The notes beneath the pieces were generated by a model. It did not search any database. It was not told where the DNA came from and saw only the letters and a list, made by a program, of their open reading frames with translations. DNA of 64,000 bases from Pontibacter diazotrophicus (GTDB lineage Bacteria > Bacteroidota > Bacteroidia > Cytophagales > Hymenobacteraceae): NCBI RefSeq assembly GCF_003367245.1, contig NZ_QRGR01000027.1, forward strand, positions 1 to 64,000, written 5' to 3'. The position numbers and the translations under genes are program-made. Of this stretch, positions 34,358 through 44,537 are shown one piece after another. Within the stretch, counting starts at the first letter, position 1; each line of letters starts with the position of its first letter.

Positions 34358-35023
34358 ATGAAAACAAGCATTAAATCATCTTCACAAAAACTCTTATCAT
34401 ACTTCATCATTTTAGTAATAGGTACCGGTGTTTATGGCTGCGCCGCGTCCACGGAGGTAACCGGTTCCTGGAGAAGCCCGGAGGCTACAACCCAAAACTA
34501 TAACAATGTGGTGGTAGCCGCCATGACAGACAATGTGCAGGCACGCCAGATAATAGAAGAGCAGATGCAAAACGAGTTAGCACAGCGGGGAGTAAATGCG
34601 ATCAAAAGCATCGAACTTTTCCCGCCCTCTGCCACAGACAGGCAGGGAGGAGACCCTGATATGATGCTACAGCGTATCCAGGGAGAAGGCTATGACGGTA
34701 TTGTTACAGCAGCCGTGGTAGACCAGGAAACAGAAACGCGTTATGTACCCGGCAATTATGGCTATGCACCAATGACCCGCTTCGGTTGGTACGGTTCTTT
34801 TAGAGGTTACTATGGGCACATGTCACCTATGATATACGATCCTGGCTACTACACTGAAGACAAAGTATACTTTTTGGAGGCGAACCTTTACGATGCCCAA
34901 TCAGAGAACCTTGTTTGGTCGGCGCAGTCCCGGTCATATGACCCAGGCACTGTTACCTCTTTCGCCGATGAGTTTGCTGAGGTTACCGTGAGGCAAATGG
35001 CACAGGATAACATCATTCCGTAG
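34358..35023 (+). CDS. Lipoprotein of unknown function (DUF4136-like)
   Basis: A 221-residue lipoprotein. The N-terminus has a long hydrophobic leader and a lipobox-like GVYGC (Cys about 28), followed by TEVTGSWRSPEA. The body alternates strands and helices, with a Gly/Tyr-rich middle (NYGYAPMTRFGWYGSFRGYYGH) and a closing VYFLEANLYDAQSENLVWSAQS, as in DUF4136-type lipoproteins. The function is unknown. It has a single-gene layout, with a shared terminator downstream. Confidence 0.7.
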   Translation: MKTSIKSSSQKLLSYFIILVIGTGVYGCAASTEVTGSWRSPEATTQNYNNVVVAAMTDNVQARQIIEEQMQNELAQRGVNAIKSIELFPPSATDRQGGDPDMMLQRIQGEGYDGIVTAAVVDQETETRYVPGNYGYAPMTRFGWYGSFRGYYGHMSPMIYDPGYYTEDKVYFLEANLYDAQSENLVWSAQSRSYDPGTVTSFADEFAEVTVRQMAQDNIIP

Positions 35024-35090
35024 GTTATCGGTTAGCAGGGGCAGGTACTAAACCAGCTTATTCCTGCCTTAATATTTATCAACTTTGTTT

Positions 35091-35136
35091 AAAAGAAGAA
35101 AGGCCTCCTTTACACAGGGAGGCCTTTCTTCTTTTT
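35091..35136. terminator. Bidirectional terminator between convergent genes
   Basis: A perfect 18-base-pair stem, 35091-35108 with 35118-35135, with T's on one side and A's on the other. It serves the lipoprotein gene (plus) and the glutaminyl cyclase gene (minus). Confidence 0.88.
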
Positions 35137-35157
35137 GTCTGTTCTAAACATCTGGTT

Positions 35158-36165
35158 CTACTCATTGTACAGCACATGCAGCACTGTCTGCCCTACGGCT
35201 TTCAGGGTGTTTTTGCTGATCACGTCCATATTGTCGCTATGGCGGTGATGGTAAGGGCCAAAGTAGTCATCCGGATTACTCATGTTATACTCTATAATAT
35301 CAATCATGCGGATGTTACCCAACCGGTTCACATAGTAGTGGTCGTCGATAATAGCGGGGGCATTCTCGTACTTAAAGTAATCAGAGTAGCCAATCCTGTT
35401 ACCCGCTTTCCATACTTTGTTTACAACTTCGCGGGCAAATTGCATGGAGTGTCCTTCGCGGGCAAAGCGGGCATTCTCGGCACCCACCATGTCTAACAGA
35501 ATCCCGTAGTTGGCCCTGTAGTTAGGCACGTGTTTGTTCTTACTCCAATACTGGGAGCCAAGGCACCATGTATCGTCTTTGTAGGGCATTCCGCTGTCAT
35601 CGGGCTGCCCGTAATCCTCTCCGTCAAAAAAGATAATATCTACGCCTACATCCGGTTTCTGCTGTGCCTCATGTATGGTTCTGGCAATTTCCAGCAGCAC
35701 GCCTACGCCACTGCCACCATCGTTGGCACCAGCAATTGGGGTGTTCGGTTCATTCTCGTCTTTATCGGCAATAGGCCGGGTGTCCCAGTGGGCGGCCAGC
35801 AGCACACGGTTGGCAGCACCGGGGTTATAGGAGGCAATAATGTTGCGCAGGTTCAGTGTCGTGCCATCGTAGGCCTGCATCTGAAACTTCTGCTCTTTTA
35901 CCTCTGCGCCATATTCCTCCAGCTTTTCCACAATCCACTCGCCAGCAGCATAGTGCTCCGCCGTGTTGGGTACACGCGGGCCAAAGTTCACCTGCTTCTC
36001 CACCAGCGCATAGGCCGTGTCAGCATTAAAAGCAGGGGCCTGCACGATTTCTTCCTGTTCCTCTACCCTTACCTGCCGCGCCGCGCCGTTATCGGCAGAG
36101 TCGCAGCTGTAAAAGGCCAGAGAACCACAAAGTAGCAGTGCCAGCATGTTCAATTTATTCTTCAT
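35158..36165 (-). CDS. M28-type glutaminyl-peptide cyclotransferase-like lipoprotein
   Basis: A 335-residue lipoprotein (lipobox LAFYSC, Cys about 21). The M28 fold carries the zinc-ligand motifs [18 protein letters not shown] and FFDGEDYGQ, plus [11 protein letters not shown], and a late HHRHSDNMD. This combination is that of the bacterial type II glutaminyl cyclases known from Porphyromonas and relatives, which convert N-terminal Gln of exported proteins to pyroglutamate. ATG at 36165 overlaps the cysS stop by 11 bases, so translation is coupled. An alternative ATG lies at 36177. Confidence 0.87.
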   Translation of the reverse strand: MKNKLNMLALLLCGSLAFYSCDSADNGAARQVRVEEQEEIVQAPAFNADTAYALVEKQVNFGPRVPNTAEHYAAGEWIVEKLEEYGAEVKEQKFQMQAYDGTTLNLRNIIASYNPGAANRVLLAAHWDTRPIADKDENEPNTPIAGANDGGSGVGVLLEIARTIHEAQQKPDVGVDIIFFDGEDYGQPDDSGMPYKDDTWCLGSQYWSKNKHVPNYRANYGILLDMVGAENARFAREGHSMQFAREVVNKVWKAGNRIGYSDYFKYENAPAIIDDHYYVNRLGNIRMIDIIEYNMSNPDDYFGPYHHRHSDNMDVISKNTLKAVGQTVLHVLYNE

Positions 36166-37651
36166 AAGCCCAGTCAATTCCTGTTTTCAGGTCTTTGATC
36201 ACGATGCCCTGCTTTTTCAGTTCGGCACGGATCACATCGACCTTATCATATTGTTTGGCCTCTTTGGCCTCTTTATAAAATTGCAGTACAAGGTCCAGCA
36301 TCTCCTCCACGTCTCCCAGTGCTTCTTCCTGCAGCCCCAGCACTTCCAGCACCAGTTCCTGGTAAGTATCCCGGATGGTATCAAAGGTGCCCCGCGAAAG
36401 CTGCTCCATCTTTATCTGCCCCAGGTTCAGGCTGTTGATCTTTTTGAGCAGGTTAAAAAGCGAGGCAATCGTACGGGCTGTGTTCAGGTCATCATTCAGG
36501 CCCCTGTAGCAATCCTCTGTCAGCTTCAGCAGTTCCTCGTTCAGTTTGGCATCCGGCTCTACTGCCGCTGTGTCTTCTGTATACCTTATCTTTTTCAGAA
36601 TATTCAAACCGTTCATCAGTTTGGTGTAGCCTTTGCGGGCCGCCTGCAGTGCCTCGTTGCTAAAATCGAGCGTGCTGCGGTAATGTGCCTGTAGTATAAA
36701 GAAACGGATGGTCATGGGGCTGTAAGCCTGCTCCAGCATCTCGTGGTTGCCGCTGAACAGCTGGCTCAGGTTGATGAAGTTACCCAGTGACTTACCCATC
36801 TTCTGCCCGCCCACGGTAATCATGTTATTATGAATCCAGTAACGGGCACCTTCGCCATGGTCGCAGCTCGCCTTGTTCTGCGCTATCTCGCACTCATGGT
36901 GCGGGAACATCAGGTCTAAACCTCCTCCGTGTATATCAAAGGTTGTGCCTAAATATTTGCGGCTCATGGCTGAGCACTCCAGGTGCCAGCCCGGAAAGCC
37001 GTCGCTCCACGGTGAGGGCCAGCGCATGATGTGCGTGGGAGATGCTTTTTTCCAGAGCGCGAAATCTACAGGTGATCGTTTTTCCCCCTGTCCTTCCGTG
37101 TCGCGGGTGTTGCCCAGCAGGTCCTCTACTACACGTCCGGAGAGCTTGCCGTAATTGTGGTCTTTCTGGTAGGCCTGCACATCAAAGTAAACCGACCCGT
37201 TCACTTCGTAAGCAAAGCCATTGTCCAGTATCTCCTGTATCATCTCTATCTGCTCGATGATATGGCCGGAGGCACGCGGCTCAATGTCCGGCGGCAGCAC
37301 ATTCAGTTTGCGCAGTTCCTCGTGGTAGATATTGGTATAATGCTGCACCACTTCCATCGGCTCGAGGTGCTCCAGTTTGGCTTTCTGTTGGATTTTGTCC
37401 TCGCCCGAGTCGGCATCATTCTCCAGGTGGCCTACGTCGGTTACGTTGCGCACATAGCGTACTTTGTAACCCTGGTTTTTGAGGTAGCGATACAGAATAT
37501 CGAACGTAACGGCACTGCGGGCATGGCCCAGGTGCGGCTCTCCGTAAACGGTTGGCCCGCAGACATACATCCCCACAAAGGGGGCGTGCAGCGGCTCAAA
37601 CACCTCTTTTTTTCGCGTAAGCGTATTGTACAGGTTCAGTTTCTGTTGCAT
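36155..37651 (-). CDS. cysS: Cysteine-tRNA ligase
   Basis: A 498-residue class I aminoacyl-tRNA synthetase. The HIGH motif appears as HLGHARS (about residues 40-46) and KMSKS as KMGKS; zinc ligands are in [13 protein letters not shown] and HHECE. The anticodon-binding helical domain and a C-terminal Lys/Glu-rich helix are present. Length is normal. The downstream glutaminyl cyclase gene overlaps the stop codon. It is likely the first gene of a two-gene unit. Confidence 0.95.
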   Translation of the reverse strand: MQQKLNLYNTLTRKKEVFEPLHAPFVGMYVCGPTVYGEPHLGHARSAVTFDILYRYLKNQGYKVRYVRNVTDVGHLENDADSGEDKIQQKAKLEHLEPMEVVQHYTNIYHEELRKLNVLPPDIEPRASGHIIEQIEMIQEILDNGFAYEVNGSVYFDVQAYQKDHNYGKLSGRVVEDLLGNTRDTEGQGEKRSPVDFALWKKASPTHIMRWPSPWSDGFPGWHLECSAMSRKYLGTTFDIHGGGLDLMFPHHECEIAQNKASCDHGEGARYWIHNNMITVGGQKMGKSLGNFINLSQLFSGNHEMLEQAYSPMTIRFFILQAHYRSTLDFSNEALQAARKGYTKLMNGLNILKKIRYTEDTAAVEPDAKLNEELLKLTEDCYRGLNDDLNTARTIASLFNLLKKINSLNLGQIKMEQLSRGTFDTIRDTYQELVLEVLGLQEEALGDVEEMLDLVLQFYKEAKEAKQYDKVDVIRAELKKQGIVIKDLKTGIDWAYEE

Positions 37652-37762
37652 GATAAATCAAGTATATACACCCTCAGGTGAAGCGCTTTCAGGCGCGTCG
37701 GCCAGTATTATCCGGCTGATTAATGGTTCAAAACTATAAATATTGCTTTCGATCTCCTAACG

Positions 37763-38989
37763 CTACTCTTCCTCCTTTGGCTCCAGCATATACTTTGCCG
37801 ATATCGGAAAGTGGTCCGATAGGGCCATCTCGTAGTGTGTCTCGAACTCGTAAGCCTGAAGCCCGTCAGAGTAAAACTGATTGTCGATCCGTAAGAACGG
37901 CAACGGTCCGTTATAAGTAGCTCCCAGCCCGCTACCAGCCTCTACAAATGCGTTCGTCAGTTCTTTCGCCAGTTCGTTGTAAGTGTAGCTAAAAGGAATG
38001 TCGTTGTAGTCGCCGCTGATAACAAAGGGGTACGGGCATGTTTTAAAATGCTCCAGCAGGAGTTCCACCTGGTAGCCACGCTTCACGAATCCGTTTCGCA
38101 GGCGCCTTGCCACGTTACGGCCTTCCTTCTTAAAACTCTCCTCGTCGCTTCCGATAGCAGTATAGGTATTCTCAATATCCTCCGCCTTAATGCTCATAGA
38201 CTGCAGGTGCGTGGCATACACCCGTACCGTATCCCCATCCATGTCCAGGTCTGCCCATATTGCGCGGTTACCGCTGGGCTTCTCAGAAAAATGGATGACT
38301 CCTTTATCTACAATAGGAAATTTGGAGAATATGGCCACCCCTAAGTCACCGTGTTTGCTGCTGGAACTGGCTGCGGAAAAGAAGTGCTCCTTGCCGTACC
38401 GGGCACCTATCCTGCTGATGATGTTGAAATCATATTCTTTTGAGTTAGGGTTGCTGTAGAACTCCTGCAGGCAATATACATCTGCCGGATGCGAGGCCAC
38501 CCAGTCCACCATCTCGGAAGATACGCCTGCGGTTAGCCTTTCTTTGCCATGGTACGCGGTAAACATGTGGGTATTCAGGCTCATCACATGCAGGGTTTTA
38601 GCATCCTGTGGCGGCAGTTCTTTTACCAGGCCCAGCGGCAGCAGCCGCTCATAGTAAGTCCAGCCCAGCACCATCACCGCCAGGGGCAAAAATAAAAACC
38701 AGGAACGGCGCAGCGCCCAGTAGAGCAAAAACAGGAAATTCAGCACCAGTGCCCCCGGCAGGGAGAAGGCTATAAAGCCCGCAGGCCAGAAATCATAAGG
38801 GGGCACCTGCATACACAGCACCCCCAGCAGCACCCACAGTACCACTGCGATGTTGAGAATGAGCCATATCCGGGTGCGTATTTTTTTGAAGGTATCCGAC
38901 ACAAAAGCAAACTTACGAATTATGATAGTATCTATTTCTATCCCACGCCTGAAGTCCGTATATATTATGCCCTGCAGCCTAAATTTCAT
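37763..38989 (-). CDS. Membrane-anchored endonuclease/exonuclease/phosphatase family protein
   Basis: A protein of up to 408 residues. About three membrane helices occupy residues 35-115, followed by a soluble EEP domain with the family motifs: LHVMSLNTHMF (metal Asn), YCLQEFYS (metal Glu), VYATHLQSM, VISGDYNDIPFS (Asp and Asn) and a C-terminal LSDHFPISAKY (Asp-His). It should hydrolyse phosphodiesters; the substrate is unknown. The first 29 residues look unlike coding sequence, and GTG at 38902 (VSDTFKKIRTRIW) may be the true start. Confidence 0.85.
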   Translation of the reverse strand: MKFRLQGIIYTDFRRGIEIDTIIIRKFAFVSDTFKKIRTRIWLILNIAVVLWVLLGVLCMQVPPYDFWPAGFIAFSLPGALVLNFLFLLYWALRRSWFLFLPLAVMVLGWTYYERLLPLGLVKELPPQDAKTLHVMSLNTHMFTAYHGKERLTAGVSSEMVDWVASHPADVYCLQEFYSNPNSKEYDFNIISRIGARYGKEHFFSAASSSSKHGDLGVAIFSKFPIVDKGVIHFSEKPSGNRAIWADLDMDGDTVRVYATHLQSMSIKAEDIENTYTAIGSDEESFKKEGRNVARRLRNGFVKRGYQVELLLEHFKTCPYPFVISGDYNDIPFSYTYNELAKELTNAFVEAGSGLGATYNGPLPFLRIDNQFYSDGLQAYEFETHYEMALSDHFPISAKYMLEPKEEE

Positions 38990-39153
38990 GGACTACAACG
39001 CTATCCCGGCACTACCCGAACTAAATTACAGCTGCTGCTGTTACATACCAAGGCCACACGTAAAGGGCCTCCTGCACAGTTCGGCTTTTGCCATCTCTTC
39101 CTTGTAATTAAGTGATTGCGATAATTTAATACAGGCATTGGCAATACGCTATG

Positions 39154-39184
39154 TTGTTTATCTAAGGATTTTGTAGTAAATTTG
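39154..39184 (+). promoter_or_regulatory. Predicted promoter of the rimP-nusA-infB operon
   Basis: TTG (39154-39156), a 20-base spacer and TAAATTTG (39177-39184) fully match the Bacteroidetes pattern. Transcription would start near 39191, about 58 bases before the rimP ATG. Confidence 0.75.
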
Positions 39185-39206
39185 TGCCATTATTTCCAAG
39201 GAGATG

Positions 39207-39225
39207 AGGGGACACGGAGTCCCCT
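39207..39225 (+). promoter_or_regulatory. Leader hairpin of rimP
   Basis: AGGGGAC (39207-39213) pairs with GTCCCCT (39219-39225) around ACGGA, followed by a pyrimidine-rich TCTTTATTTC. It lies between the predicted start site and the ATG and could be an attenuator or a protein-binding site. Confidence 0.4.
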
Positions 39226-39248
39226 TCTTTATTTCTTAACCGTTTGCT

Positions 39249-39725
39249 ATGGCACTTACTGCAACAACCATAAGAAAGATGGCGGAGACGAGCCTGCCGG
39301 AGCAAGACCTGTTTATCGTGGATGTGGCCGTGTCTGACTCGGCTGTCCGCCCAAAGATTACAGTGCTGGCCGATGGGGAGCAGGGCATTACGATAGACCA
39401 GTGCGCTACCATCAGCCGCCGCATCAACAAACAGATTGAGGAGTTGCTCGGCGAAGAAGAGCTAAGTTATGTACTGGAGGTGAGTTCACCCGGTCTGGAC
39501 TTCCCGCTGACACAGCCGCAGCAGTTTAAGCGTAATATAGGCCGCAATCTGAAGCTAAGGCTGCAGAACGACACAGAGAAAACAGGAAAGCTGGAGGAGG
39601 TTACTGAAACCGGCCTTAACCTGTTGGAAGAAGTTAAACAAAAAGGCAAAAAGGCAACGTATGTGCCTGTGCAAATACCTTTCGGGGAAATTGTAAAAGC
39701 AAATGTTGTGATATCTTTTAAATGA
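39249..39725 (+). CDS. rimP: Ribosome maturation factor RimP
   Basis: A 158-residue protein required for 30S subunit assembly. The N-terminal alpha/beta domain (with ITIDQCATISRRINKQIEE) and the conserved LEVSSPGLDFPLTQPQQFKRNIGR motif are typical, followed by the SH3-like C-terminal domain. First gene of the rimP-nusA-infB operon, an arrangement widespread in bacteria; nusA starts seven bases after its stop. Confidence 0.93.
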   Translation: MALTATTIRKMAETSLPEQDLFIVDVAVSDSAVRPKITVLADGEQGITIDQCATISRRINKQIEELLGEEELSYVLEVSSPGLDFPLTQPQQFKRNIGRNLKLRLQNDTEKTGKLEEVTETGLNLLEEVKQKGKKATYVPVQIPFGEIVKANVVISFK

Positions 39726-39732
39726 TAAAATA

Positions 39733-40986
39733 ATGAATAGTTCAGTCCTGATCGAGTCGTTCTCCGAATTCGCGAAATTCAAGAACATTGACCGCCCGAC
39801 CATGATGCGCATCCTGGAGGATGTGTTTCGCACCATGATTCGTAAAAAGTGGTCTACTGACGAGAACTTTGACATCATTCTAAACGTGGAAAAGGGTGAC
39901 CTTGAGATTTGGCGCAACCGCGAGATAGTGGACGACAACTCTGAGGATATCTGGGACCATGATAAAATCAGCCTGTCTGATGCCCGCAAAATTGAGCCTG
40001 ACTTTGAAGTAGGCGAGGAAGTATCGGAAGAGGTGAAACTGGAAGACTTTGGCCGCCGCGCCGTACTGACAGCACGCCAGACCCTGATCCAGCGCATCAA
40101 GGACATGGAGAAAGAGTTGGTGTTTCAGAAGTACAAAGACCAGGTAGGAGAAATTATCTCCGGCGAAGTATACCAGGTATGGAACCGTGAGGTACTGTTG
40201 CTTGACCAGGAGGAAAACGAATTACTTATTCCGAAGGTAGAACAGATACCGAAAGACCGTTACCGAAAAGGTGATACAGTAAGAGCGGTGGTACAGCGTG
40301 TGGAGATAGTGAACGGTAACCCGAAGATCATTCTTTCCCGTACATCGCCAGCCTTTCTGGAGCGCCTGTTCGAAAATGAGGTACCGGAAATTTACGATGG
40401 CCTGATCGCGATAAAGAAAATTGTTCGTGAACCGGGAGAGCGCGCCAAGGTAGCGGTAGAGTCTTTCGACGACCGCATTGACCCGGTGGGAGCCTGCGTA
40501 GGTATGAAAGGTTCACGTATCCACAGCATCGTACGCGAGCTGGAGAACGAGAATATCGACGTGATCAACTACACAGAGAACACTGAGCTTTACATCCAGC
40601 GTGCCCTTAGCCCGGCTAAGATCAGCAGCATGAAGATTGATGAGGAGTCAGGTCGCGTATCTGTATTCCTGAAGCCGGACCAGGTGTCACTGGCTATCGG
40701 TAAAGGTGGCCAGAACATTAAGCTGGCAAGCCGCCTGGTGGGCCTTGAGATTGACGTATTCCGTGAGTCTGAAAGCTATGAGGAGGACATCAGCCTGGAA
40801 GAATTTACAGATGAGATTGAAGATTGGGTAATTGCAGAATTGAGACGCATCGGCCTCGATACAGCGAAAAGTGTATTGGCTGTGAGCAAAGAAGATTTGC
40901 TGCGCCGCACCGAACTGGAAGAAGAGACCATTGATGATGTGTTCACTATCCTGCGCGAAGAGTTGGAAGAAGAAGATAATCAGTAG
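39733..40986 (+). CDS. nusA: Transcription termination/antitermination factor NusA
   Basis: A 417-residue RNA polymerase-associated factor acting in pausing, termination and antitermination. Domains in order: the NusA N-terminal domain (about 1-125, SFSEFAKFKNIDRPTMMRIL), S1 (about 130-195, IISGEVYQVWNREVLL) and two KH domains (about 200-345, with GACVGMKGSRIHSIVREL and AIGKGGQNIKLASRL). A short acidic C-terminus follows, without the extra repeats of E. coli NusA. Cytoplasmic; middle gene of the operon. Confidence 0.95.
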   Translation: MNSSVLIESFSEFAKFKNIDRPTMMRILEDVFRTMIRKKWSTDENFDIILNVEKGDLEIWRNREIVDDNSEDIWDHDKISLSDARKIEPDFEVGEEVSEEVKLEDFGRRAVLTARQTLIQRIKDMEKELVFQKYKDQVGEIISGEVYQVWNREVLLLDQEENELLIPKVEQIPKDRYRKGDTVRAVVQRVEIVNGNPKIILSRTSPAFLERLFENEVPEIYDGLIAIKKIVREPGERAKVAVESFDDRIDPVGACVGMKGSRIHSIVRELENENIDVINYTENTELYIQRALSPAKISSMKIDEESGRVSVFLKPDQVSLAIGKGGQNIKLASRLVGLEIDVFRESESYEEDISLEEFTDEIEDWVIAELRRIGLDTAKSVLAVSKEDLLRRTELEEETIDDVFTILREELEEEDNQ

Positions 40987-40995
40987 TTGCGAGTT

Positions 40996-41037
40996 GCGCT
41001 CTGTTCGTTTAATTTTGAAAGAATTACAACAGAGCGC
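40996..41037 (+). promoter_or_regulatory. Hairpin between nusA and infB
   Basis: GCGCTCTGTT (40996-41005) pairs perfectly with AACAGAGCGC (41028-41037) around a 22-base AT-rich loop, followed by GGCTTTTGG. With so weak a T-run it may be a partial terminator, an attenuator or an mRNA processing site setting the ratio of nusA to infB. Confidence 0.4.
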
Positions 41038-41105
41038 GGCTTTTGGTCTCTGACAAAGCAACTATATTTTTTACACAGAATTAAAAGACAGCATATTAGA
41101 ACAAA

Positions 41106-44100
41106 ATGGCAGAAGAAAAAACAAGGAGGCTCAAACAGGTTGCAACTACATTGAACATTGGTACATCTACCATTGTGGACTACCTCTCTGCTAAGGGTTT
41201 TGACGTGGAAAACAAACCCACTACCAAAATCACGGCAGAGCAGTTCGGTATGCTGGCTAAAGAGTACGCTTCCTCTATGCAGGACAAGCAGGAAGCGGAA
41301 GAAATAAATATAGGTAAGAAGCCGCAAAGCAACCAGGTGATTGAGTCTGAAAAGCACCACCCTGAGCCAAAGAAGCAAAGCGAACCTGAGCAGGAAATCC
41401 TGATCAAGAACAGCAGCCAGCCAAAGCAGGAAGCTCCTGCCCCTAAACCGGCAGCGCCCGCTGAGCCCGCTTCTCAGCTACCAGGCATCAAAGTAATAGG
41501 CAAAATTGAACTGGATGCCAAAGGCCGTCCTGTTCCAAAACAACCTGCACCTGCACCTGCACCGGCACCAGCCCCTGTAGAGAAACCGGCGCCAGCGCCA
41601 GCACCTGAGCCAAAGGCCGCAGAAAATCCTGCTCCTGCTCCTGCTCCTGCTGCAGAAGCACCGCAGGCCGCAACCCCGGCGCCAGAACAGCAGGCTGCCG
41701 CACCTGCGCCAGAGCAACCTGCTGTGCCAGCACCTGATAAAACAGAAGCTCCAAAGGCAGAAGCACCAAAAGCTCCTGAGGAGGCTCCTGTTGCACCAGA
41801 ACAACCAGCTGCAAAGGCTCCTGAGACTCCTGCCAAGCCTACAGAACCGGAAGCACCTGCACCACAACCTGCGAAGCCTGCAGCTGAACAACCAGCCGCA
41901 AACGCACCGCAACAGCCAGCACCAGAGAAGGCGCCACAGCAACCGGCCACTCCTGATGCAACTGATGACCAAGAAAATAAAAAGGATATAGAAAAGATTT
42001 CAGGAAGAGCAGACCAGTTAAAAGGTCTCACTGTACTTGGCAAAATAGAATTGCCGACAGAATCGCGCAGAAAAGGTTCTAAGCCTGTGGCGTCGTCAGA
42101 CGACAAGAAAGGCAAGAAGAAAAAGCGCAAACGCATTATTGTAGGCGAAGGTGGCCAGCAGGGTCAGGCGCAAGGCCAGGGACCCGGGCAGGGCAATCAG
42201 CGCCCAATCGTTCCATCGCAACACCGCGCTGCAGGCGGAGGAGCCCCCGGAGCACGCCCTCCAAGAGGAGGCAAAGGTGGGCCGAGGCCTGCTACTCCAG
42301 CTGGAGGCAGACCTGTAAAAGCGGAGGTTACTGATAAGGAAATCCAGGAGCAGATTAAGGCTACGCTCGCGAAGCTAAGCGGTGGTAAAGGCGGGGGTAA
42401 CCGAGCCAAATACCGTCGTGAAAAGCGTTCTGCCGTTGCCGATGCCAACGAAGAACGCCGCATGGCAGAGCAGGCAGAGTCTAAGACACTGCGTGTAACA
42501 GAGTTCGTGTCGGCCAACGACCTGGCCTCGCTGATGGATGTGAGCGTGAACGACATCATTAAAGTGTGTATGCAGATGGGCATGTTCGTGTCCATCAACC
42601 AGCGCCTCGATGCCGAAGCTATCACTGTTATTGCAGATGAGTTTGGCTATGATGTTGACTTTATCACAACAGAAGAAGAACAGGGACTGGAGGATATTGG
42701 CGAAGAGAACGAGGAGGATCTGGAAGAACGTGCACCGATTGTCACTATCATGGGTCACGTGGACCACGGTAAAACATCCCTGCTCGACTACATCCGAAGC
42801 GCAAACGTTACAGCGGGTGAGGCCGGTGGTATTACGCAGCACATTGGTGCCTATAAGGTGAAAACCGAAAGCGGCCGTACCATTACCTTCCTCGATACAC
42901 CGGGTCACGAGGCCTTTACGGCCATGCGTGCCCGTGGTGCCAAGGTAACAGACGTTGTAATTATCGTGGTTGCCGCTGACGACTCGGTGATGCCTCAGAC
43001 AAAAGAGGCCATTAACCACGCGCAGGCAGCTGGTGTACCAATCATCATCGCGCTGAACAAAGTAGATAAGCCAACCGCTAACCCGGATAAAGTAAGAGAA
43101 GAGCTTGCTCAGATGAACATCCTGGTGGAAGAATGGGGCGGTAAATACCAGTCGCAGGAAGTATCTGCTAAAACAGGATTAGGTATTCCTGATCTGTTGG
43201 AGAAGGTGCTATTGGAAGCAGAGATTCTTGAACTGAAAGCCAACCCTGACCGTGCAGCAATCGGTACCGTGATTGAAGCCTCTCTGGATAAAGGCCGTGG
43301 CTATGTAGCTACCGTTCTGGTGCAGACAGGTAACCTGAAAATTGGTGATGTGGTACTGGCCGGTTCTCATTATGGTAGAGTAAAAGCCATGACCAATCAC
43401 CTTGGCAAGAAAATGAAAGAAGCAGGCCCTTCTACACCGGTGCAGTTACTCGGTTTGGATGGAGCACCACAGGCCGGTGATAAATTCCTGGTAATGGAAT
43501 CAGAACGTGAGGCACGTGAAATTGCCACAAACCGTTCGCAGGTACAGCGTGAGCAGAGCTTGCGTACACGTAAGCATATTACACTGGATGAGATTGGTCG
43601 CCGTCTGGCAATCGGATCGTTCAAGGAGCTTAACGTGATTGTGAAAGGTGACGTGGATGGTTCCGTGGAAGCACTTGCTGACTCCTTGCTGAAGCTGTCG
43701 ACGCCTGAAGTTCAGGTAAGTATTATCAACAAAGGAGTGGGTGCCATCTCTGAATCTGATGTGTTGCTGGCTTCTGCCTCTGACGCTATTATCATTGGTT
43801 TCCAGGTGCGTCCTTCACTGAATGCACGAAAACTGGCAGAGCAGGAGCAGATTGATGTACGCCTGTACTCTATCATCTACGACGCTATAAACGAGGTGAA
43901 AGACGCCATGGAAGGTATGCTTGCACCAACACTGAAGGAAGAGATTACAGGTAACGCACAAGTGCGTGACGTATTCAAGATTACGAAGGTGGGTACTATC
44001 GCGGGTTGTATGGTGACAGATGGCAGCATACAGCGTAACGCCAAGGTTCGCCTGGTGCGTGATGGCATTGTAGTCCACGACGGTGAAATACTGGCGCTGA

Positions 44101-44234
44101 AGCGCTTCAAAGATGATGTATCAGAAGTGAAGCAAGGCTATGAGTGTGGTATCAGCCTGAAAAACTACAATGAAATTGAGATGGGAGACGTGATTGAAGC
44201 CTACGTAGAAAAAGAAATCAAGCGTACGCTGTAA
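41106..44234 (+). CDS. infB: Translation initiation factor IF-2
   Basis: A 1042-residue GTPase that brings initiator tRNA to the 30S subunit. Residues about 1-60 form the IF2 N-terminal domain. About 100-290 is a low-complexity Pro/Ala/Glu/Gln linker ([19 protein letters not shown] repeats), followed by a basic Gly-rich stretch. The G domain begins at about 545, with GHVDHGKTS (P loop), DTPGHEAF (G3) and NKVDKP (G4), then domains II, III and IV with the initiator tRNA-binding C-terminus. The long linker makes it larger than E. coli IF-2 (890). Last gene of the operon. Confidence 0.96.
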   Translation: MAEEKTRRLKQVATTLNIGTSTIVDYLSAKGFDVENKPTTKITAEQFGMLAKEYASSMQDKQEAEEINIGKKPQSNQVIESEKHHPEPKKQSEPEQEILIKNSSQPKQEAPAPKPAAPAEPASQLPGIKVIGKIELDAKGRPVPKQPAPAPAPAPAPVEKPAPAPAPEPKAAENPAPAPAPAAEAPQAATPAPEQQAAAPAPEQPAVPAPDKTEAPKAEAPKAPEEAPVAPEQPAAKAPETPAKPTEPEAPAPQPAKPAAEQPAANAPQQPAPEKAPQQPATPDATDDQENKKDIEKISGRADQLKGLTVLGKIELPTESRRKGSKPVASSDDKKGKKKKRKRIIVGEGGQQGQAQGQGPGQGNQRPIVPSQHRAAGGGAPGARPPRGGKGGPRPATPAGGRPVKAEVTDKEIQEQIKATLAKLSGGKGGGNRAKYRREKRSAVADANEERRMAEQAESKTLRVTEFVSANDLASLMDVSVNDIIKVCMQMGMFVSINQRLDAEAITVIADEFGYDVDFITTEEEQGLEDIGEENEEDLEERAPIVTIMGHVDHGKTSLLDYIRSANVTAGEAGGITQHIGAYKVKTESGRTITFLDTPGHEAFTAMRARGAKVTDVVIIVVAADDSVMPQTKEAINHAQAAGVPIIIALNKVDKPTANPDKVREELAQMNILVEEWGGKYQSQEVSAKTGLGIPDLLEKVLLEAEILELKANPDRAAIGTVIEASLDKGRGYVATVLVQTGNLKIGDVVLAGSHYGRVKAMTNHLGKKMKEAGPSTPVQLLGLDGAPQAGDKFLVMESEREAREIATNRSQVQREQSLRTRKHITLDEIGRRLAIGSFKELNVIVKGDVDGSVEALADSLLKLSTPEVQVSIINKGVGAISESDVLLASASDAIIIGFQVRPSLNARKLAEQEQIDVRLYSIIYDAINEVKDAMEGMLAPTLKEEITGNAQVRDVFKITKVGTIAGCMVTDGSIQRNAKVRLVRDGIVVHDGEILALKRFKDDVSEVKQGYECGISLKNYNEIEMGDVIEAYVEKEIKRTL
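41410..41990. repeat. Low-complexity Pro/Ala repeat tract in infB
   Basis: The tract encodes imperfect short repeats such as CCTGCACCTGCACC (41543-41556), CCTGCTCCTG and GCACCAGAACAACC, which give APAPAP-like protein sequence. It is part of the IF-2 linker, not a separate element. Such tracts slip easily and vary between strains. They also create long spurious open frames on the minus strand. Confidence 0.8.
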
Positions 44235-44249
44235 ATCAGAATATACTTT

Positions 44250-44298
44250 AAAATCAAATCGCCCCAGCTGCTAACGCGGCTGGGGCGATTTGATTTTG
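44250..44298 (+). terminator. Intrinsic terminator of the rimP-nusA-infB operon
   Basis: A perfect 19-base-pair stem, 44250-44268 with 44279-44297, GC-rich in the centre and ending in TTTT. Confidence 0.88.
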
Positions 44299-44460
44299 AA
44301 TACGGTCGCTCCTCCTGTCGGGTCACAAGCACTTTACAGGATAACAAATAGGAGCCTACTGCCCACTTTAAGTGTACATATTTCCAAGAGCTGCTTCATG
44401 TGCAGCGTTCAGCTGATAATGTTAATTATATGGCAGTAGGAATGTTTAGAAACTTTCGGC

Positions 44461-44526
44461 CCTGAAGATAAAAAAAGGAAGCCTGCCAGAATATTATCTG
44501 GCAGGCTTCCTTTTTTTATCTTCAGG
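44461..44526 (-). terminator. Very long perfect hairpin, terminator of the basic secreted protein gene
   Basis: 44461-44490 is the exact reverse complement of 44497-44526: 30 base pairs around ATATTA. The stem contains a 7-A run (44469-44475) and a GC-rich tip (AAGCCTGCCAGA). Read on the minus strand it lies 12 bases after the stop at 44538. Its 30-bp length is well beyond the usual 8-20 bp. Confidence 0.75.
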
Positions 44527-44537
44527 AGAAGTATCGA

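Larger units (their letters stand above)
44235..44537. other. Gene-free region with two hairpins
   Basis: 303 bases between the infB stop and the basic secreted protein gene. The infB terminator is at the left and a long palindrome at the right, both listed separately. Nothing else is supported. Confidence 0.5.

Noticed and set aside
41540-41960. CRISPR-like short repeats in infB
   Set aside because: The repeats are imperfect, in frame, without unique spacers, and encode the IF-2 linker.
41474-42136. Long minus-strand frames (up to 220 codons) opposite infB
   Set aside because: They are mirror images of the Pro/Ala-rich repeat tract and give low-complexity Gly/Ala/Ser or Cys/Arg/Leu protein.
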